Below, piece after piece: positions 22,034 to 33,279 of a stretch of DNA of 64,000 nucleotides; within the stretch, counting starts at the first letter, position 1, and the number at the start of each line of letters is the position of its first letter. Below the pieces are notes generated by a model. That model was not told the DNA's origin. It was given only the letters and a program-made list of their open reading frames with translations, and did no database searches. The stretch is from Tupaia tana. Lineage: Eukaryota; Chordata; Mammalia; Scandentia; Tupaiidae. The stretch is taken from positions 76,170,041 through 76,234,040 of the forward strand of contig JAKSZU010000009.1 in the NCBI GenBank assembly GCA_026018925.1. The letters are read 5' to 3'. The translations under genes and the position numbers were made by a program.

Positions 22034-23000
22034 ATGACTAGGAAAAATCGCAGAGGCTCAAGAAATATGAGCAACCAAAAAAAGACCTCTCCCTCAAGGG
22101 AAATCCTCAAGCCCACATCATCCACAGTCAGTACAATGGAGGTCATGGACATGTCCAATAAGGAATTCAGAATATTTGTAGTGACCAAATTAACTGAGAT
22201 GGAAGAGAAAAGAAACAAGGAGCTCCAGGAGATGAGGAAGTCCTTCCATGACTTCAAAGAAGAAATGGATACCTTAAATAAGAACCAGATGGAACTTCTA
22301 GGGTTGAAGAAAGTGATACAGGAAATCAATACCTCCCTTGAAGGTATTAAAAGTAGGTTAGACCAGGCAGAAGATTGAATCTCTAATGTAGAAGACAAAA
22401 CATCCGACATAGAAAAATGTATCAAGAAGACTGAGAAAACAACCATAAAAAATGAGGATAATATATGAGGAATACTGGATACCATCAAGTGCCCCAACAT
22501 CTGGATAAATGGTATTCCAGAAGAGGAAGAAAATAATAAGGGCCTAGATAATTTGTTCCATGAAACCCTGGAGGAAAACTTTCCAAACCTAGAAAGACAT
22601 TCAAATATCCAGACCCAAGAAATACATAGCACCCTGAGTAGCATCAACCCAAGAAGATCTTCTCCAAGGCACATCAAAGCCAGAATGGCAAAAAGAACAG
22701 ACAAAGACAAGATACTAAAGTTGGCAAGAGGGAAATGTCAAGTTACTTACAAAGGTCACCTCATCAGGCTAACATTGGATCTCTTGGCAGAAACAATGGA
22801 GGCAGGGAAAGAATGGGGAAGCATAGTCAAAGTGTTGAGTGAAAAACAATTTCAACGAAGAATACTATACCCAGCAAAATTATCTTTCATATGGGAAAAA
22901 AAGATAAAAACTCTCGAGTAAACAAAATTTTAAAGAATTTACCAACTCCAGACCGGCTCTTCAAGAGGTTCTGAAGGGAGTACTATACAAGGAAAACTAA
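22034..23000 (+). pseudogene. L1 ORF1, element f
   Basis: Starts at ATG 22034 (MTRKNRRGSRNM), the same N-terminus as the intact copy at 47121. An open run of 114 codons covers the N-terminal region and coiled-coil, then a TGA at about 22376 ends it. The RRM and C-terminal domain resume in a second open piece (22553-22921) with NPRRSSPRHI-, GKCQVTYKGH- and EKQFQRRILYPAKLSF-type blocks. The original stop is probably at 22998-23000. Frame breaks make it nonfunctional. Confidence 0.88.
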
Positions 23001-23046
23001 AAAATCAGACAGACAGTTATACAAGAACAAAAAGCAACCAAGAAAA

Positions 23047-26000
23047 TGTCTCACTTAATGATACGATCAGGTACAGAAATATCTATAATTACATTGAATG
23101 TCAATGGATTAAATTCTCCAGTTAAGAGACATAGACTGGCTGAATGGAAAAAAAAAAAAAAAAAAAAACCGGAAACCCTCTATCTGTTGCCTAGAAGAAA
23201 CACACCTTATGGATAAAGACATGCATAGATTAAAAGAAAAGGGCTGGAAAAAGATATTCCATGCAAATGGAAATGAAATCAAAAAAAGGCAGGAGTAGTG
23301 ATAGTGATCTCAGACAAAAAAGATTTCAAGACAAAGACTGTAAGAAGAGACAAAGAAGGGCATTATATAATAGTAAATGGGGTAATACAGCAAGAAGACA
23401 TAACCCTTATAAATATCTATGCACCCAACTCAGGTGCACCTAAATATGTGAAGGAAAGACTGCTGGAGCTAAAAGGAGAGATTGGGAGAAATTCTATAAT
23501 TGTTGGAGAGCTCTCAACACCCCATTATCTACTTTAGACAGATCTTCTAGACAGAAAATAAATAGAGAGATATAGGACTTAAATTATACTATATATCAAA
23601 TGGGCTTGACAGATATCTATAGAACTTTCCATCTTACATCCACAACATATACATTTTTCTCACCCCGGCATGGAATCTTTTCAAAGATTGATCATATGTT
23701 AGGACACAAATCAAGCCTTTACAGATTGAAAGGCATAGAAACTGTATCTTCTCTGACCATGATGGAATTAAACTCAAGATTAATTTCAAGAAACAACCCC
23801 AAAGATACACAAACACATGGAAACTAAACAACCTACTTCTGAATGACTTCTTCACTACTGAAAAAATTAAGGCTGAAATAAAAAAAATATGGAAACAAAT
23901 GATAATGAGTACACAAGTGTCCATAATCTATGGGAAACAGCAAAAGTAGTCATAAGAGGGAAATTCATAGCAATTAGTATGCATAAGAAAAGGATGGAAA
24001 GATGGCAAATAGATAACTTATAATCATGACTCAGGGAATTGGAAAAACAACAACAAATGAACCCCCAAAATGCCAGGCAAAAGAAATAATAAAGGTTAGA
24101 GCAGAAATAAATGAAATAGAAAATAAACGAAGCATATAGAAAATAAATGAAAGCAAAAGTTGGTTCTTTGAAAAGATTAACAAGATTGACACACCATTGG
24201 CTAGAATGATCAAGAAGAAGAAAGAAAGAAACTAGATTAATCAAATATGTGATCAAACAGGCAATATTGTAACAGACTTAGCAGAAATACAAAACATCAT
24301 TAGAGGATACTTTGAGCGACTGTAGGCCAACAAACATGATAAGTTGGAGGAGATGGACAAATTCCTAGATGCATATAATCTACCAAGATTGGATCAGGAG
24401 GACATAGATAACCTGAATAGAACCATAACAAGACAGGAGATTGAATCAGTAATAAATAACCTCCCAACAAAGAAAAGCCCAGGTCCAGATGGCTTCACTT
24501 CTGAATTCCACAAAACTTTTAAGGAAGAGTTAACCCCTATCCTACTAAAATTATTTCTAAAGATTCAAAAGGAAGGAAACCTTCCAAATTCATTATATGA
24601 AGCCTCCATCATCCTCATCCCCAAAATAGATAAGGACATGACAAAAAAGGAAAACTACAGACCAATATCATTGATGAATATACATGCAAAAATTCTCAAC
24701 AAGATACTCACAAATCGTATCCAACAACATACAACAAAGATCATTCATCACGACCAGGTAGGCTTTATCCCAGGGATGCAAGGGTGGTTCAATATACGCA
24801 AGACCATAAATGTAATACATCACATTAACAGAAAGAAAGATAAAAAGCATATGATCATATCAATTGATGCAGAGAAAGCAGTTGATAAAATACAACATCC
24901 TTTTATGATTAAGACCCTCAGTAAGATTGGTATAGAAGGGTCATTTCTCAACACAATAAAAGCCATCTATGAAAAACCTACAGCTAACATTATACTGAAT
25001 GGGGAAAAGCTGAAAGTTTTTCCGCTAAAAATGGGTACTAGGCAAGGCTGCCCACTTTCTCCACTACTCTTTAATATAGTACTGGAAGTCTTAGCTAATG
25101 CAATCAGAGAAGAGAACAATATAAAAGGCATTCGAATAGGCAAAGAAGAGGTGAAAATATCTTTATTCACAGATAACATGATGGTATACTTAGAAGACCC
25201 AAAGGTCTCCATGAAAAAACTGCTTGAAGTAATAAGTGAATACAGTAAAGTGGCAGGATACAAAATCAATATCCAAAAATCTATTGCATTTCTATACATG
25301 AACAATAAGTTGAACGAAGTAGAGCTGAAGAAAGGAATCCCTTTCACCATAACCACAAGATGTATAAGATACCTAGGGATAAACCAAACTAAGAAAGTCA
25401 AAGACCTTTATAAAGAAAACTATGAAAATCTTAAAAAGGATATTGAAAGTGACATAAAAAAGTGAAGGACATCCCATGCTCCTGTATTGGAAGAATTAAC
25501 ATAAACAAAATGGCAATTCTACCCAAATTAATCGACATGTTTAAAGCAATTTCTATCAAAATACCAGAAATATTCTTCACAGATCTAGAAACGACAATCA
25601 TAGAATTTGTTTGGAATCATAAAAGACCTCATATTGCAAAAGCAATCTTGCACAAGAATGGAGTAGGAGACATATCACTCCCTGATCCCAAGATATACCA
25701 TAAAGCTGTGGTCATCAAAACAGTATGGTACTGGCAAAAAGCCAGACATGCGGACCAATGGAATAGAATAGAGACCCCAGAAATAACCCCCAAAGCTTAT
25801 AGCCAACTGATCTTTGACAAAGGATATCAGTCAATTCATTGGGAAAAGGAAAACCTCTTTAGTAAATGGTGTTGGAAAAACTGGGTATCCACCTGCAGAA
25901 AGATGAAACTGAACCCCCATGTTTCACCATTAACAAAAATCAACTCAAAATGGATCAACGATCTGAACCCAAAGCCTCAAACAATAAAACTACTGGTGGA

Positions 26001-26850
26001 AAATGCTGGGGAAACTCTGGGAGACATTGGAGTAGGCAGACTTCTTAAATAATACTCCCAAATCACAGGCAATAATCCCTAAAATTGACAAGTGGGACTA
26101 TATCAGACTAAGAAGTTTCTGCACAGCAAAGGACACAGTAACAAGTGTGAACCGACAACCCTCAGACAAGGGACTGATAACCAGAATACACAGGGAACTA
26201 AAGTGACTTATGTGAAAAAAAATGATTAACCTAATTAAAAGATGGAAAAATGAGTTGAACAAAAATCTTTCTAAGGAAGACATACGAACAGCCAAAAAGC
26301 ATATGAGCAAATGCTCAACATCCCTCATCATAGGGGAGATGCAGATAAAAACCACAATAAGATACCACCTAACCCCTGTCAGAATGGCAAAGATTAAGAA
26401 TATAAAAAGTCAGAAGTGTTGGCAGGGATGTGGTGAAAAGGGAACCCTCTTACACTGTTGATGGGAATGTAAACTGGTTCAACCACTGTGGAGAACAATA
26501 TGGAGGTTCCTCAAAATCTACATATAGAACTACCATTTGATCCAGCAATCCCACTTCTGGGCATCTATCCAAAGGTCAGGAAAATGCTGAGTCAGAAAAG
26601 TACTTGCACATCAATGTTTATTGCAGCATTATTCACAATTGCCAAGACATGGAACCAACCTAAATGTCCACAAATGATGAATGGATTGGAAAAGTGTGGT
26701 ATATATACTCTATGGATTACTACTTAGCCATAAAAAATAACAAGACCCTAGCATTTGATAGAAAGTGATCAGATATGGAGGATCTATTGCTGAGTGAAGT
26801 AAGCCAGGCTATGAAAGAAGATATTGTACGTATCCTCTTAATATATACCG
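23047..26850 (+). pseudogene. L1 ORF2, element f
   Basis: Endonuclease region 23047-23830 in broken frames: NVNGLN, EETHL, NIYAPNSGAPKY and a KIDHMLGHK block, with the SDH catalytic motif near 23750 in a shifted frame. Reverse transcriptase is a 373-codon open stretch (24344-25465) with [34 protein letters not shown] and [18 protein letters not shown]. The catalytic FADD block near 25170 is LFTDNM, losing one metal-binding aspartate. The C-terminal Cys-rich segment ([11 protein letters not shown]) lies near 26420-26460. The usual TGA after NIY reads CGA at about 26851. Nonfunctional. Confidence 0.9.
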
Positions 26851-27363
26851 ACTATCCGCACTCTATGGTAGAGAACCAAGTATTGGAGGACATAAAAGCA
26901 GTGAAAGTACTTAACGAGAATAAGACAGTAGGGAATGGGGGAAGTGAATAGAAGAGGATAGAGAAGGATAGCAAGAGAACAAATAGAGAGGCAGAACGTC
27001 AGTGGGAAACAGATATGGCTTATTACCTGTTGATGATGGCATGTATAGTATTCTCAACTGGATTGGTCTGAGAAGTATTTCATGATAGGTAAAGTCTTTT
27101 TACAAGTAAAATGAGAAATAGTGATTGTTTAAAAAATAATAATTAGAATAATAATAATAATGATTGGGAAAAACATTAAAAAGATATTGAATGATAAAAT
27201 GGGGAGATTAATGTCTCTGTATTGACTGACATACATGGGGTTCCCTTTTGAAAAAGCAATGTAATACAGTGTAAAGTTATATGCAATCCAATGTAATATA
27301 AAGAAGATTATGATGATAATAAAAATGAATTAATTAATTGTAAAAAAAAGCAAATAGAGCCTG

Positions 27364-27498
27364 GCAGCACAGTGTGGCATCCCTTGATTAGTCTCACTTT
27401 CCTACTGCTCCCTTTATTCTTTGTCCAACAGGAAATCACCTGACCAACTTAACTTTTAATCAGGTAAACTATTTATGCTTGTGAATCCCTTCCATTAA
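27364..27498. other. Unique flank
   Basis: Short non-repeat sequence between the L1 TSD and a MIR. Confidence 0.35.
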
Positions 27499-27645
27499 GG
27501 CAATGCAGCAGAGAGAAAAGCTTGTGGCTTTGAAACTAGACAGTCATGGGTTTTATACTTGGCTCTAATAAGTATCTGTCATACAACCTTTAACAAGTTG
27601 CTTAGGTGAATTTTAATTTCATCATTTGAATAACAATATTTCAGT
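27499..27645 (+). mobile_element. MIR SINE
   Basis: The MIR core layout is visible: CTTTGAAACTAGACAGTCATGGGTTTTATAC, TTGGCTCTAATAAGTATCTGTCATACAACC, TTTAACAAGTTGCTTAGGTGA, ATTTCATCATTTGAATAACAATA. It is diverged, as expected for this ancient family. Confidence 0.75.
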
Positions 27646-27890
27646 CCTAATCTTGCAGTGAATATCAGTAAACATTGATGTTTCTATTATGCACATTCTA
27701 ACCTTTCTTGTACGTGTTATCAATGTTATGAGACTTTGCATATGCTCATTTTTAATTTATCAGTTACTAAAATTTCCTTAGGGCAATCAATCATAGTTTT
27801 GTAGCTTCAACCATATTTTTTGTTGCTTTAATATCCTTGTTTTTCTCTTACATTTCTTCAATTTTGCAAGTTTTCTTATATTCCTCTACT
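27646..27890. other. Unique AT-rich sequence
   Basis: Nothing recognised. Confidence 0.35.
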
Positions 27891-27891
27891 T

Positions 27892-28216
<325 letters not shown>

Positions 28217-28458
28217 ATTTTTTGATACTCTTTTAAGTCCTTCATGAGGGCTAATTTTAGGGACACTATGAAATCTATAATCTCTTTTAAATTATAATGA
28301 ACTGTGAAGATACTTGCATTTCCATTGGCAAGTTGCTTTACAATGTATGATTTTTATACTTCCTATTTATATATTTTTCCTTCTTTATCTTTGCAGTTTG
28401 TGTGTAAATATTCTATACATCCATACTTATTAATTGAAACTTTTTCCATATTTTTTAA
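28217..28458. other. Unique AT-rich sequence
   Basis: Nothing recognised between two SINEs. Confidence 0.35.
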
Positions 28459-28459
28459 T

Positions 28460-28479
28460 GGCCAGAAAGTGCTTGCAGT

Positions 28480-28524
<45 letters not shown>

Positions 28525-28722
28525 CTTTTGAATGGGGAAGAGTCACTCTGCAGTCCCTTCTACCCCATTTCTCCAACCTGTTGGGATGTGGGGCATGCAC
28601 ATGCTCCCAGCATGTTTTTTTAAGCTCCTGGGGCTGGAATTCAAACTGCAATTAATCCAGTCATGCAGCTGGACTGCAATTAGTCCAGCTCCCTTAACTA
28701 CTATGCCATGGGGCTTGCCCAA
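28460..28722 (-). mobile_element. Older SINE variant with (GA)n tract
   Basis: Reverse orientation: a GA-rich tract (28478-28522), GAGTCACTCTGCAGTCCCTTCT, GGGGCATGCACATGCTCCC, TTTTAAGCTCCTGGGGCTGG, TTCAAACTGC (B box) and TATGCCATGGGGCTTGCCC end. The CAATTAATCCAG/CAATTAGTCCAG segment near 28651-28690 is duplicated. Related in plan to the young SINE but a distinct subfamily. Confidence 0.6.
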
Positions 28723-28865
28723 AACATTTGAATAAAGGGTACTTACATGTCTTCTTCAGGATGATAATACCTAAGTTGGCAGTTATTTGTGTCTTCTTAG
28801 AGTGCCAAGAAGACATGTTTCTTGATGACAATATTGAGTCAAGAAGAACAACTTCAGTCTCAGCT
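28723..28865. other. Unique sequence
   Basis: Nothing recognised. Confidence 0.3.
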
Positions 28866-29006
28866 GTGCGGCACAGCAGTATCACAATGCTCTGTTGGGT
28901 TGGGGACAATATGAAAGATCAAAGTTTAAGTCCCAGTTTGATCAGTGCACACCAGGCATGCATGCTTATGCTCATAAGAGGATTGTGGGTGTTGAGAGTG
29001 CTTGTT

Positions 29007-29084
<78 letters not shown>

Positions 29085-29095
29085 TAAAGGAAGAG
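28866..29095 (+). mobile_element. Old SINE with expanded tail
   Basis: tRNA-like head near GCGGCACAGCAGTATCACAATG, B-box-like AAAGTTTAAGTCCC, the CACCAGGCATGCATGCTTATGC block shared with other old copies here, then a CT tract and a GT tract (29015-29083). Confidence 0.5.
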
Positions 29096-29295
29096 AGAGA
29101 AAAAAGAAAGTAAAAGAAGAGAGAAGAAAAGAGAAAGAAGAAAGAAAGTAATAAAGCAAAAGAAAGTAATAAAGAAAGCAAAAGGAAGAAGAAAGAAAGT
29201 AAGAAAGGAAGGAAGGAAGGAAAAGAAAGAAAGAGGTAGAAATTGAGAAACAAAGAGAGAAAGTAAAGGAAAGAGGGGAGGGAGACAACTAGAAA
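29015..29295. repeat. (CT)n(GT)n and polypurine simple repeat
   Basis: About 30 bases of CT, 38 bases of GT, then about 210 bases almost wholly of A and G (AAAGAAAGT, GGAAGGAA units). Long apparent ORFs on both strands here are simple-repeat artefacts. Confidence 0.95.
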
Positions 29296-29801
29296 GTAAA
29301 AATAATAAGGAAAAAGATAATTAAAAAGGAAATTTATTGTTTTCAGAAGGTTAACATCAAATAGAGCTTAGATCCTGGGGCATGCAGTCCTACCCACCAG
29401 CAGCATGGTCATACAGAAATGACAAATTCACAGTCTTTGAAAAAACTAGGGTATTTTATACTAGTAGGAGAAACACAATACATGCAAGTAGTTCAATATG
29501 CTTATATTGGGCAAAGTTAATAGAGGAGGATCTTATAGAGATGAGGAAAGGTACAGGATTGGGTGAAAGTTAACATGCAGAAGTTGTCTGAAACAACTTA
29601 TGGGCAGTGATGATATTCCATTCAGCAGGATGTGTGATAAGCCTAAGGGATACTACAACCTAGAATAAATTTGAGAAGGAGCGGTTTATGGAAGTTAGCC
29701 ATACAGTCTATAGGGAGTAACAAGAACTAGTAAGCAGGCTGATACGTCACTCCCTCGTTTGGTTCTTTGGGCTTTAATTTTATTATTAAAATGTTATATA
29801 G
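29296..29801. other. Unique sequence
   Basis: No recognised repeat or gene. Confidence 0.35.
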
Positions 29802-29812
29802 TGGGACAAGCA

Positions 29813-30048
29813 GATGATGTAACAGTTACGTAGTTGGACTCCCATGTAGTCAACTGCAGTTTGAGTCCCGGACCTGGTGGCTTAAAATTCATGCCAGGCG
29901 TGTGTGTGTGCATGCCCAAAATCACAAGAGCAGAATGGAGGAGAAGAGTTTGTGCCGTGCCCATCTCTCTGGGGGCTGATTTCTCACTCTGTCTCTCTGC
30001 TTCTCTGGCAAGCGTACGTGCCCTATAGCTAAAATCCTTCTCTGAAAA
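29813..30048 (+). mobile_element. Older tRNA-derived SINE
   Basis: GGGACAAGCAGATGATGTAACAG head, AGTTTGAGTCCCGG B box, CCCAAAATCACAAGAGCAGAATGG block, CTATAGCTAAAATCC and an A tail. TSD GTTATATAGT near 29803-29812 recurs as GTTATGTAGT after the tail. Confidence 0.9.
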
Positions 30049-30289
30049 AAAGTTATGTAGTAATTACTCTTCTAGATGAAGTTTATCTTCTAAACAATAA
30101 CAAACTCACTTTGTTTTTTTTTTCTCCCATCATACTCAGTCCACACCTTACATAAACCAGACACTTAATATACACCCTTGAATTTACAAAAATGAATGAG
30201 TCACTGTGTCAGTTCTCAGCATGCTAATTTATTTCAGCCTAGATTTCCTGATATTTGTCAGATAATTTATCATATGTAGTTTGAGCTTT

Positions 30290-30811
30290 CTAAAATTTTA
30301 AAATTATTTTTCTCTTTCTTTTACATTCCATCACTGTGTATCATTACAGTATAACAAATGAGTTTAGCTATTGCCAATACACGTATTTTTCGATCAAAGA
30401 TACTACCATAAATAGGGACCAGCAGTTAGCGTAATGGCTATGTCGCTGGACTCCCACATAGTCAACCACGGTTCGCGTCCCGGACCAGGTGGCTTAAAAC
30501 TCACGCTGGGCACATGTGCGTGTGTGCCCAAGATCCCAAGAGGAGAACAGAGTAGAAGGGATTGCGGCATGGCCATCCCCCCTGGGGGGTGATTTCTCGC
30601 TTTCTGTCTCTCTGTCTCTCTCTGTCTGGCAAGCGCACGCGCCCTGTAGCGAAAACCTCTACCCCCCCCAAAAAAAGATACTACCATAAATATTACCATC
30701 AACAGATCATTTTCCATTTTTTGTGTCCCTTAAATATTTTCCTTTCTTTTTCCCCTTGACTCTCTCCCTCTCTCTCCACTCACCTGGAAAAAAATGATCA
30801 ACCCAATTAAA
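30290..30811 (-). mobile_element. Truncated L1 3'UTR with tiny inverted 5' segment (element g)
   Basis: Minus-strand L1 3'UTR (T-rich tail, ACATTCCATCACTGTGTATC…CTCTCCACTCACCTGG), split by a SINE. At about 30788-30811 the orientation flips: ATGATCAACCCAATTAAAAG is plus-strand L1 ORF2 sequence (compare 42722-42741). TSD AGTTTGAGCTTT at 30278-30289 and 30812-30823. This fits twin priming with an inverted piece of only about 25 bp. Confidence 0.8.
30415..30673 (+). mobile_element. Young tRNA-derived SINE
   Basis: One of the best-preserved copies: GGGACCAGCAGTTAGCGTAATGG head, GGTTCGCGTCCCGG B box, CCCCCCTGGGGGG palindrome, and GAAAACCTCTACC before a C-run and A tail. The perfect 19-bp TSD AAAGATACTACCATAAATA is at 30396-30414 and 30674-30692. 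Confidence 0.97.
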
Positions 30812-30823
30812 AGTTTGAGCTTT

Positions 30824-31672
30824 TACTACTTTTCTTCAGGACAGAGTATTTTCCTCCATTTAATTTTATCTTATTAATTTCCAAAGAGGAAAGTCTTATA
30901 AAATTGCCTTTATTTTTCTATGTCTAACCTGAAGTTTTACTCATACTTTAATAATAAAAGTTTTTATCGATTATTATTGTACATACATTATCACTTTTAA
31001 TATTTACAATAACCTTAATGTGATACGTAGTCAGATAGATATGAGTGGGAAGCCGTGAGAAAACAGCAGAAGGACATCTGCCACATAAATCACAGCTTAT
31101 CAGGATTTTCAGCCAGACCATTTGTGAAAACTCCTTCCTCTCATCAAGCTCCTGGTGTCAGGAAGGTTAGTATCTTCCCTCTTGCCATCTTGAATATACA
31201 CACAGAAATTCATCACCAGGAGAGGTTGCTAGGTCAATATTCTAATTATCATTGGGGTAATAAATGACTAGAGCAGTTAATCCATTTACAGATGTTCATA
31301 CCTATAAAGTTCATGCTAGGCAGAAGTTCTTAGGTAATTAAATTACTGAGAGAGAAATACTCATATACAGAAAAAGGCCCACAAAATCAAAGAATATAGA
31401 TACTATGACAGACTTTTTCTTGCTAAATATTCATTATCAACTTATAATAAAAGTAACACTTAACTGCATGGCTAGTGCAGTTGTCCTTCTCTGGCAGCTG
31501 CCCACAAGCATATCTTTCTGGTGTGGTGTGTATTTCTTAAAATTTCTCCTTTCCTACTTTGCAAGTGATTGTGGTATTTCATTCTGCATCTCAGGGAAGG
31601 TCGCTAATATTAGAGATCTGGATCTAAAGAAGAGAAGATTTTATACAATGCAGCTCAGTTCTTCCTTTTCTC
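30824..31672. other. Unique sequence, nothing recognised
   Basis: AT-rich DNA without an evident repeat family. A 96-codon open frame (31405-31695) ends inside the next SINE and shows no family motif. Confidence 0.35.
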
Positions 31673-31675
31673 TTT

Positions 31676-31905
31676 TTTTAAAGTTTTGGCTATAGAGCAC
31701 ATGCACATACTGGAGAGAGAAAGAGAGAGAGAGACAGTGAGAGGGAATGTGAGAAATAACCCCTCAAAAAAAGATAGCCTCACCAGAATCTTTTGTCTTC
31801 CATTTTAATTCTGGAATTTTTGCATGCAGACACACCCACCATGATTTTTAAGCCACCAGGTCTTGGGGAGTCCAGTACCTTAACCACCACATCACCTGTT
31901 GCCCA
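31676..31905 (-). mobile_element. Older tRNA-derived SINE
   Basis: Reverse copy: T-run, GTTTTGGCTATAGAGCACATGCAC, GA-rich tract, TTTAAGCCACCAGGTC, and ACCTGTTGCCCA end. The B-box region is partly deleted. Confidence 0.8.
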
Positions 31906-32084
31906 CCTTCCCTCTCTTAATAAACTCTCTGCTTTACTGTCCCTTCCCTGTGTCTGCATCTCTAATTTCTGTGAGTGTGAGATGAAGAATCAGGTTTGCT
32001 GCTGTTCCTGCCTTGGATATTGGGCCTAAACATCTCAACTTCCTGTGTCATTATAAGGTAGATATTATTGGGGGAGGGGTATCT
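31906..32084. other. Unique sequence
   Basis: Nothing recognised. Confidence 0.3.
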
Positions 32085-32165
32085 AAAGCCCAAAGAAGCT
32101 AAGTAACTTGCCAAGTGTTGCAGTATTAGTAGCTTTGAACCCAGAATTTATATCTACATCGGTTT
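32085..32165 (-). mobile_element. MIR SINE fragment
   Basis: CCCAAAGAAGCTAAGTAACTTGCC, then AGTATTAGTAGCTTTGAACCC, corresponding to the reverse MIR core (gagaagttaagtaacttgccc…gagctgggattcgaaccc). Confidence 0.7.
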
Positions 32166-32664
32166 GTTTGCAAAGTTTTAGCTCTATACTGCTGACTGCT
32201 AAGCAATGACAATGTTGCCTCTTTAACTACATGGAAGAATATATGAGCTATACAGATATGAGTAAAGCACTTATCTTTTTCTATAGGAACTTGTGATCTG
32301 GATGAAGAGAGAAATACCTATGTGAAAAGTAAACGCAGCTACAAAACAGTGGATAGTAAGTGACATAAGAAAAGATCAGCTCATCAGTGCTTTGGGAATT
32401 GTATAGAGGACAATCACTTCTATGCTAGCTAGTTGAGATGGACTTTATTAAAAAGATTAATTGTTTAAATCAAGCTATATTTTGAGCCCCAATGTGTACT
32501 AGGTTTGATCTCTTAATGATTTGAGAAACTTTTTCTCTTACATATGTTGTCTGAATTTGGACATGACATGTATGTTATCAGAGTGTGATATTTGTATATA
32601 AAATTTTAATACTCATTTTTTGGCCTAGTTGTACCTGTTTATATCATAGTTTTTTAAACTTAAT
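32166..32664. other. Unique sequence
   Basis: No recognised feature. Confidence 0.35.
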
Positions 32665-33268
32665 CTTATATTTTCAATGGTCCTGCAAAAATTCATATGT
32701 TGGGATATTGCTACATTGTGAAGGTGTTAAGTGATAAATTTATCACTTCATGATGTCCCAGAGTAAGAGTCTGATAAGATCATTAGGATGGGACTTCTAT
32801 GATTGAGTTCTGTTTTTTGTTTAAGATGTTTTTTACCTTAGGGTATGTGTACTCGCTGTAGAGAGAGACAGAGACAATGAGAGGGAAAGTGAGAAATGTC
32901 AAGGGAATGGATACACCACAGTTCTTTGTCTTCCATTCTCCTCTCAGAATCTTAGGCATGCCTGCACACATGTACGGCATGATTGTCAAGCCTCTAGATC
33001 CAGGACTCAAACCATGGTTGGTCATGTGGGAGTCTGGTGAAGTAACCACTATGCCATCTGCTGGCCCAGAGTTCTGATGTATTTATAAAAGGGGAAATGA
33101 GACCAGAACAGGCAGAAATTTAAGGAAAGCTGCTTTGCACATGAACCTGGCCTTTGCCATTTTGTCATACCTTCTACATGGAATCTTGATTCAAATAAAT
33201 CTTTATTTTCTTAAATTTAGTCAGTCTCAGGTATTTCTTCAAGCAATGCAATAACAGACTAAGACACT
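32665..33268 (+). mobile_element. MaLR (ERVL-MaLR) LTR, MLT1/MST type, split by a SINE
   Basis: Recognised by CAAAAATTCATATGTTGGGA near the start, CTACATTGTGAAGGTGTTAAG, ATTAGGATGGGACTTC, TTTATAAAAGGG, and the characteristic end with AATAAATC, CAGTCTCAGGTATTTCTTC and AACAGACTAAGACA. A reverse SINE (32818-33066) interrupts it. An ancient nonautonomous retroviral LTR. Confidence 0.88.
32818..33066 (-). mobile_element. Older tRNA-derived SINE inside MaLR LTR
   Basis: Reverse copy: T-rich tail, GGGTATGTGTACTCGCTG, GAGGGAAAGTGAGAAATG, and a tRNA head ending CATCTGCTGGCCCA. Short TSD GAGTTCTG on both sides (near 32804 and 33068). Confidence 0.88.
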
Positions 33269-33279
33269 ACAACTATTTA

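Larger units (their letters stand above)
21512..27344 (+). mobile_element. Full-length L1 (element f)
   Basis: 5.83 kb from 5'UTR to A tail, with a perfect 19-bp TSD AAAAAGCAAATAGAGCCTG at 21493-21511 and 27345-27363. Order: 5'UTR with two monomer starts (21512-22033), ORF1 (22034-23000), spacer, ORF2 (23047-26850), 3'UTR (26850-27330) and tail. Both ORFs have stops/frameshifts, so it is a dead copy. The intact ends make it the best reference for L1 anatomy here. Confidence 0.95.

Noticed and set aside
22027-22710. 227-codon open frame on the minus strand
   Set aside because: Antisense shadow of ORF1 of element f; no independent promoter or domain.
28926-29288. Apparent 120-codon Ser/Phe/Leu-rich protein with His-Thr repeats
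   Set aside because: Translation of CT/GT/polypurine simple repeats.
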